Shown here: in pieces, positions 60,286 through 64,000 of the stretch
How the letters are laid out: each line of letters starts with the position of its first letter
How positions within the stretch are numbered: position 1 is the stretch's first letter
NCBI GenBank assembly: GCA_902777005.1
Contig: CACYSB010000012.1
Coordinates: 62,001 to 126,000 of the forward strand
Length of the DNA: 64,000 nt
Source: an uncultured Bacteroidota bacterium
GTDB taxonomy: Bacteria > Bacteroidota > Bacteroidia > Bacteroidales > P3
Direction: 5' to 3'
The notes under the pieces: model-generated
Databases searched by the model: none
What the model saw: the letters and a program-made list of their open reading frames with translations, nothing else
What the model was told of the DNA's origin: nothing
Made by a program: the position numbers and the translations under genes

Positions 60286-62313
60286 TTAATTACGAATAAT
60301 CATTCCTAATTGTAATATACTATTCAAATCCTCAAGGATTCTTACATATGTATATGTATTTGCCCCTCTGAGAAAATAGTAGTCACCCATCATATAATAT
60401 GAATAGCCATAGTCTGTTTCCAATTCAGGATATTTCTCTTTTGATATTAGGGGCTTACCGCGTCTGCGATATTTTAACCTGTCAGCCACAGAACATACTG
60501 TATCTATACCGATTTTCTCAATAGCATGCATGTATGCATCAAAAATACCAGATGTGGAATCTATAATTGTGCCATCAGGGAACTCTATTTCTTTCAAAGT
60601 TGTTTTCGAGTTGGTGGAGGTATTATTATTTTCCAAATCCTCAATCTCTATAGTTCCATCATCAGTATTTGAAAGTAGATAACCCACTCCCAGGTTCTTC
60701 AAGAAGAGCTCCACTTTGTCTTCTCTGACGATGGCTTTCCCGTTGGCATCCACATCGTAGAATTTATTGAAGGTCAGTTCCTCATCGCCGTCTTGGAAGA
60801 TGTCGCTGGCGAAAGCTTGGTCTTTAAACACGTCGTTCCAAAGGTAGAACACCACCTTGCCAACGAATGTCTCAGCAGTTATCATGCCGTCCTCAGCCTT
60901 GCAGAAGAAATAGCCCAGTTTCTTATCTTCCGACTTGGTTTGCTCGTTGATTTCGTTATTAATTTTCTCTACGAACTGCCACCAGTCGTAAAGGTTCTCT
61001 TTCACTTTGATTTTCCAACCGAGCGACACACCGTTTTCCCTTCCTTCGCAGATGGGCATGTATTTCCAATCCCAGCGGCGTTTGAAGGCGCTGTCAATGG
61101 GGAAGAGGCTTTGGTCGCTGGTGTTCATGGTGGCCCAGATGTAGAGGTTGTCGGGCAGCAGCAGCACCTCGCCCTTCAGTACCTGGCTCAGGATGTCCTT
61201 CTTGTAGATACTGTTGATGTAGTCGGCATTGGAGATGGTCTTGTCCTTGAAGGCCTTTGACAGTTGTTTCTTTATGTCCTTGTCGGCAGTGATGGGGTAG
61301 TCGGAAAATCCCTGTGCGTTGCGGTCGAGCAGTTGGAACAAGTCACCGAATATTTGTGCACAATTGCCACGGTTTATCTCCTCGATGATGAGGTATTGTT
61401 CCTTTGCCTTCTCGCCTTCGGCTGTGTCAGCGTATGCGTTCCATGCCTTGATATAGGCTTGAAGGAATGCTTGTTCCACAAAATCATAGACGATGCGGTT
61501 TTCCGTCACCTGTGCACCGTTTTCGATGATAATCTTGCCAGTCACGTCGCGCACGGGGATTTCAATAGAGGTGGGTTTATAGGCTCCCACAAATGTTGAG
61601 TAGTCGCTGTCGGGGTGGAACGTGGTGCGGATGACCTCTTTCCCTTCTGTGAGACGGTTTATCTCGAAGGATTTGCCTGTGCCTGGGGCACCGTAGTATA
61701 TCTGCTGGAGAGTTTTTGAATCCAGGCAAATATTGTCTTGGTCTTTTTCTTTCCCATTATCAAATGGTTCAAGTACGTTTGTCACCCACACATCAAAAAC
61801 ACCGCCGTCGGCCTTCTTTATATGTAAATCGGAGTAGCCCCCAGCAAAGTAATTTCTGATAGTGAATTTTGCAGTCTTTGATTCACCACCAAAGCTTTTA
61901 TAAGTGACATCTTCCAAGAGACCATTGAAATAGAACCTATTATCAATTTCTCCATTCTTTTTTTCCACATCTTTCCTTGCATTCCAAACTTGCGTTCTAG
62001 CCTCAACCTTTTTCCCATCAATAGTGAAAAAGGCATCAAGGAATGCTAATTGGTCTAAAACAAAAGCCGATGAGAATGGAATTGTTTTATGAGTCGATGA
62101 ATTGTCGTACTTTCTAGGTAATATAGAAGCGATGAATAGAATTGCCTTTTGTAAGTTTTCCTTATTAAACCTAACAGTTATCTGCTCACCTGCATCTTTG
62201 AACAACTCGTAATGTTCATTGTCCAAAAACAGATCTGTGTTCTTTGCATCACCCGCATTCAACGCCCTATAACTGGCATTGGTATCATTGATGTGTTTAA
62301 CAATTTCTTCCAT
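60286..62313 (-). CDS. McrB-like AAA NTPase (LlaJI R1-type subunit)
   Basis: The 675-residue protein has an N-terminal region of about 200 residues with no clear homology, probably for DNA or partner binding. An AAA motor follows: Walker A YYGAPGTGKSFEINRL (near 208-215), Walker B LIIEEINRGNCAQIFGDLFQ, and the McrB signature TMNTSDQSLFPIDSAFKRRW. McrB relatives use GTP to drive the nuclease subunit. The ATG at 62313 starts 1 nt after the methyltransferase stop; a GTG at 62322 would overlap it. It is co-directional with the nuclease and methyltransferases, matching the LlaJI layout. Confidence 0.88.
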   Translation of the reverse strand: MEEIVKHINDTNASYRALNAGDAKNTDLFLDNEHYELFKDAGEQITVRFNKENLQKAILFIASILPRKYDNSSTHKTIPFSSAFVLDQLAFLDAFFTIDGKKVEARTQVWNARKDVEKKNGEIDNRFYFNGLLEDVTYKSFGGESKTAKFTIRNYFAGGYSDLHIKKADGGVFDVWVTNVLEPFDNGKEKDQDNICLDSKTLQQIYYGAPGTGKSFEINRLTEGKEVIRTTFHPDSDYSTFVGAYKPTSIEIPVRDVTGKIIIENGAQVTENRIVYDFVEQAFLQAYIKAWNAYADTAEGEKAKEQYLIIEEINRGNCAQIFGDLFQLLDRNAQGFSDYPITADKDIKKQLSKAFKDKTISNADYINSIYKKDILSQVLKGEVLLLPDNLYIWATMNTSDQSLFPIDSAFKRRWDWKYMPICEGRENGVSLGWKIKVKENLYDWWQFVEKINNEINEQTKSEDKKLGYFFCKAEDGMITAETFVGKVVFYLWNDVFKDQAFASDIFQDGDEELTFNKFYDVDANGKAIVREDKVELFLKNLGVGYLLSNTDDGTIEIEDLENNNTSTNSKTTLKEIEFPDGTIIDSTSGIFDAYMHAIEKIGIDTVCSVADRLKYRRRGKPLISKEKYPELETDYGYSYYMMGDYYFLRGANTYTYVRILEDLNSILQLGMIIRN

Positions 62314-62314
62314 A

Positions 62315-63382
62315 TTATTCACGTATTATTCTGTTTGTAATCAAATAATAAAGTACAGCATAAATTGTATTCACGCTTACCGCATTACCAGCTTGCTTAT
62401 ACATTGCACCGTCAGCAACTTTTGCATTTGTTGCCTTAGCGGCAAAATCATCTGGAAAACCTTGAAGCATAAAAGCTTCTTTTGGCGTTAGTTTTCGTAT
62501 AGGGATTCTAGCAAGTTGGTCCTTAGTCATCCTTTCTGAAGGTCTGTCTGCACCGTTCGACCGTATAAACAGGTCGCTATAATAATTATCTTGGCAAGCT
62601 CTGTGCATTTTGTGCATTGTTGCTGTTAGTGGCCTTGCAACCATCTGGTCTATTTCTGATTTTGACACAAATCCAGCGCTTCCATTACTCAATAAGGTCG
62701 GCTTTATTCTTTCTGATAGGTAATACTTGGCATCAGCGTTTTTATCTAGAACGTCAATGATGGAGTCGTAAGAGTTCAAAGAAGAAGCATTCCAATCCAT
62801 CTCTTCAAAAGATTGCCTCACCAGCTCTGAAGAGAATTCAAAATTGCCCAAATGATGCCGCCTTGCAAAAATGATTACTCGATTCCGCTTCTGCGGTAAT
62901 CCGTAATCATTCGAGTTAAAAACATCCATTTTGACGATATATCCTGCGTTTTCCAGTTCTCTCCTTATGACAGCAATGGTGTTTCCTCCATCATGATTCA
63001 TCAAGTTTTTCACATTCTCTAGTAAAACATAACGAGGATGCCTGCTGTTTATCATATCCATGATTCTAAAGAACATCTGTCCCCTTTCCTCTCCAAATCC
63101 TTCTTGTTTCCCCATCATACTAAATGTTTGACATGGAAAACCACCAGAGAGTAGTTGATAGCGAGGAAGGCTCCTCATGGCGCGTTTATCATTTACAAAG
63201 GTAACAATATCACCCATTGCCAATTCTCCTGTAGTATCAAAATTGGCATTGTATGTATCTATGGCTTTTCTGTCAATTTCAGAATATGCAACAGTATAAA
63301 TATTCAAGCCCAGATCTTGTGAGATGAGATCCATTGCTCGTCTAAAGCCTCCTATTCCTGCAAATAACTCTACGTGGTTCAT
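62315..63382 (-). CDS. DNA cytosine-5 methyltransferase 1 of the LlaJI-type system
   Basis: The 355-residue protein has the standard motifs in order: I (ELFAGIGGFRRAMD), IV (SGGFPCQTFSMMG, catalytic Cys84), VI (LLENVKNLMNHD), VIII (QKRNRVIIFARR), a target-recognition region (about 190-270), IX (RKLTPKEAFMLQGFPDDF) and X (MYKQAGNAVSVNTIYAV). It would protect one strand of an asymmetric site, with the partner gene protecting the other, as in LlaJI. It overlaps the upstream methyltransferase gene by 4 nt. Confidence 0.94.
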   Translation of the reverse strand: MNHVELFAGIGGFRRAMDLISQDLGLNIYTVAYSEIDRKAIDTYNANFDTTGELAMGDIVTFVNDKRAMRSLPRYQLLSGGFPCQTFSMMGKQEGFGEERGQMFFRIMDMINSRHPRYVLLENVKNLMNHDGGNTIAVIRRELENAGYIVKMDVFNSNDYGLPQKRNRVIIFARRHHLGNFEFSSELVRQSFEEMDWNASSLNSYDSIIDVLDKNADAKYYLSERIKPTLLSNGSAGFVSKSEIDQMVARPLTATMHKMHRACQDNYYSDLFIRSNGADRPSERMTKDQLARIPIRKLTPKEAFMLQGFPDDFAAKATNAKVADGAMYKQAGNAVSVNTIYAVLYYLITNRIIRE

Positions 63383-64000
63383 AAGAATTTCATTATGCCG
63401 TCTCCTATGGCCTTTGCAAGTTTAACAGGTACAGCGTTGCCGATTTGTGCATACCACAAATTCTGAGCACCAGTAAATACAAAATCATCAGGGAAAGTTT
63501 GAATACGAGCAGATTCTCTAGGGCTTAGCCCTCTGGCTTCCCATGGATGAATGTACATATTACAATCGAACTTCATGTGCGAAGTGATTGTCTTACAGAT
63601 TTGATTCTCGTCCAGTTTAAAATATTTGTCTTTGAAAATGTCGTTGCGCCGTTTATATGGCATTATATCCGCAATTGACTCGTGCAATGAGTTCGCCCCC
63701 TGCGGTAGTCGCCTATAAATCTCAATATCGCGTTCGTTATTGTATCGGTTCTTGTGATTGTAGAGCTTGGTAATGACCCTATTACCATTGATAAACCTGT
63801 AGAAGTCTGTCTGCGGGTATTCGAAATCTCTTTCCGTCAAACCAGAGCGAACATCTTCAACCCCACTCTGACCTTTCCCCTTTTTCGCTTCTAAATGTGG
63901 AAGTCCATAAAGAGCATCTCGCAGTATAAAGGCATCTCTTTTATTCTTATTGATTTCTTCAAAGATTTCATTTGGAGATATCCCCACACGATTTCCTATC
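63379..64000 (-). CDS. DNA cytosine-5 methyltransferase 2 (5' part beyond the window)
   Basis: Only the C-terminal 206 or so residues are visible, and the frame is open through the right edge (IGNRVGISPNEIFEE). The visible part has motif IX (ARGLSPRESARIQTFPDDFV) and motif X (YAQIGNAVPVKLAKAIGDGI), preceded by a target-recognition region. The catalytic PCQ motif would lie outside the window. The 4-nt overlap with the second methyltransferase gene shows that they are translationally coupled. Confidence 0.92.
   Translation of the reverse strand, partial: IGNRVGISPNEIFEEINKNKRDAFILRDALYGLPHLEAKKGKGQSGVEDVRSGLTERDFEYPQTDFYRFINGNRVITKLYNHKNRYNNERDIEIYRRLPQGANSLHESIADIMPYKRRNDIFKDKYFKLDENQICKTITSHMKFDCNMYIHPWEARGLSPRESARIQTFPDDFVFTGAQNLWYAQIGNAVPVKLAKAIGDGIMKFL

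Overview
The window looks like a piece of a Bacteroidales (Bacteroidota) chromosome. The evidence is repeated TAnnTTTG -7 boxes just upstream of genes, a PorX regulator and a type IX secretion sorting domain, a DUF4295 ribosomal operon, a Bacteroidota-style long bS16, a cysteine-poor DksA relative and a BspA-like leucine-rich-repeat protein. Most of the core is GC-rich; the right end (about 56-64 kb), the BspA repeat domain and one lipoprotein gene are clearly more AT-rich. I saw no rRNA, tRNA, CRISPR array or transposase gene. The genus cannot be fixed from sequence alone.

Layout. 1-12 kb: uvrA (cut by the left edge), a secreted protein of unknown function, rpsP, rimM, a DksA relative, porX-glmM and mfd. 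12-16 kb: a BspA-like T9SS cargo protein and a PepSY-like secreted protein. 16-30 kb (minus strand): purA; a long co-directional unit ileS, M20 hydrolase, DUF4421, patatin-barrel protein, MATE pump, murB and an unknown gene; then rpmG-DUF4295. 29-38 kb: radA, a U32 peptidase-family protein, an esterase, an outer-membrane protein, a DUF819 transporter, rpmE2, a glutathione peroxidase and a secreted bleomycin-hydrolase-like peptidase. 38-48 kb: an unknown lipoprotein behind a structured leader, a second C1 peptidase, a B12-binding radical SAM protein, and the minus-strand operon nadC-yihY-RNA methyltransferase-queG-TonB receptor. 48-55 kb (plus strand): a deoxynucleoside kinase, kdsB, a SPOR protein, trmB, yebC, rsmI and mgtC, then two small membrane proteins.

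The most notable region is 55.4-64 kb. It holds a LlaJI-type restriction-modification operon: two cytosine-5 methyltransferases (the first cut by the right edge), an McrB-like AAA NTPase and a LlaJI-like PD-(D/E)xK nuclease. A Vsr mismatch endonuclease closes the cluster. A RhuM gene and a HAD phosphatase gene sit between the nuclease and vsr, flanked by a perfect 48-bp direct repeat. That repeat is the first 48 bases of vsr, so a dead vsr start still lies just behind the nuclease gene. This suggests a cassette inserted, or recombined, into an ancestral nuclease-vsr junction. The Vsr protein also carries about 45 extra residues between two zinc ligands.

Outside genes, a palindromic element occurs three times, each time in a divergent intergenic region upstream of a plus-strand promoter. 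A second short repeat flanks the BspA gene in inverted orientation, and a 121-nt interrupted hairpin precedes the unknown lipoprotein gene.
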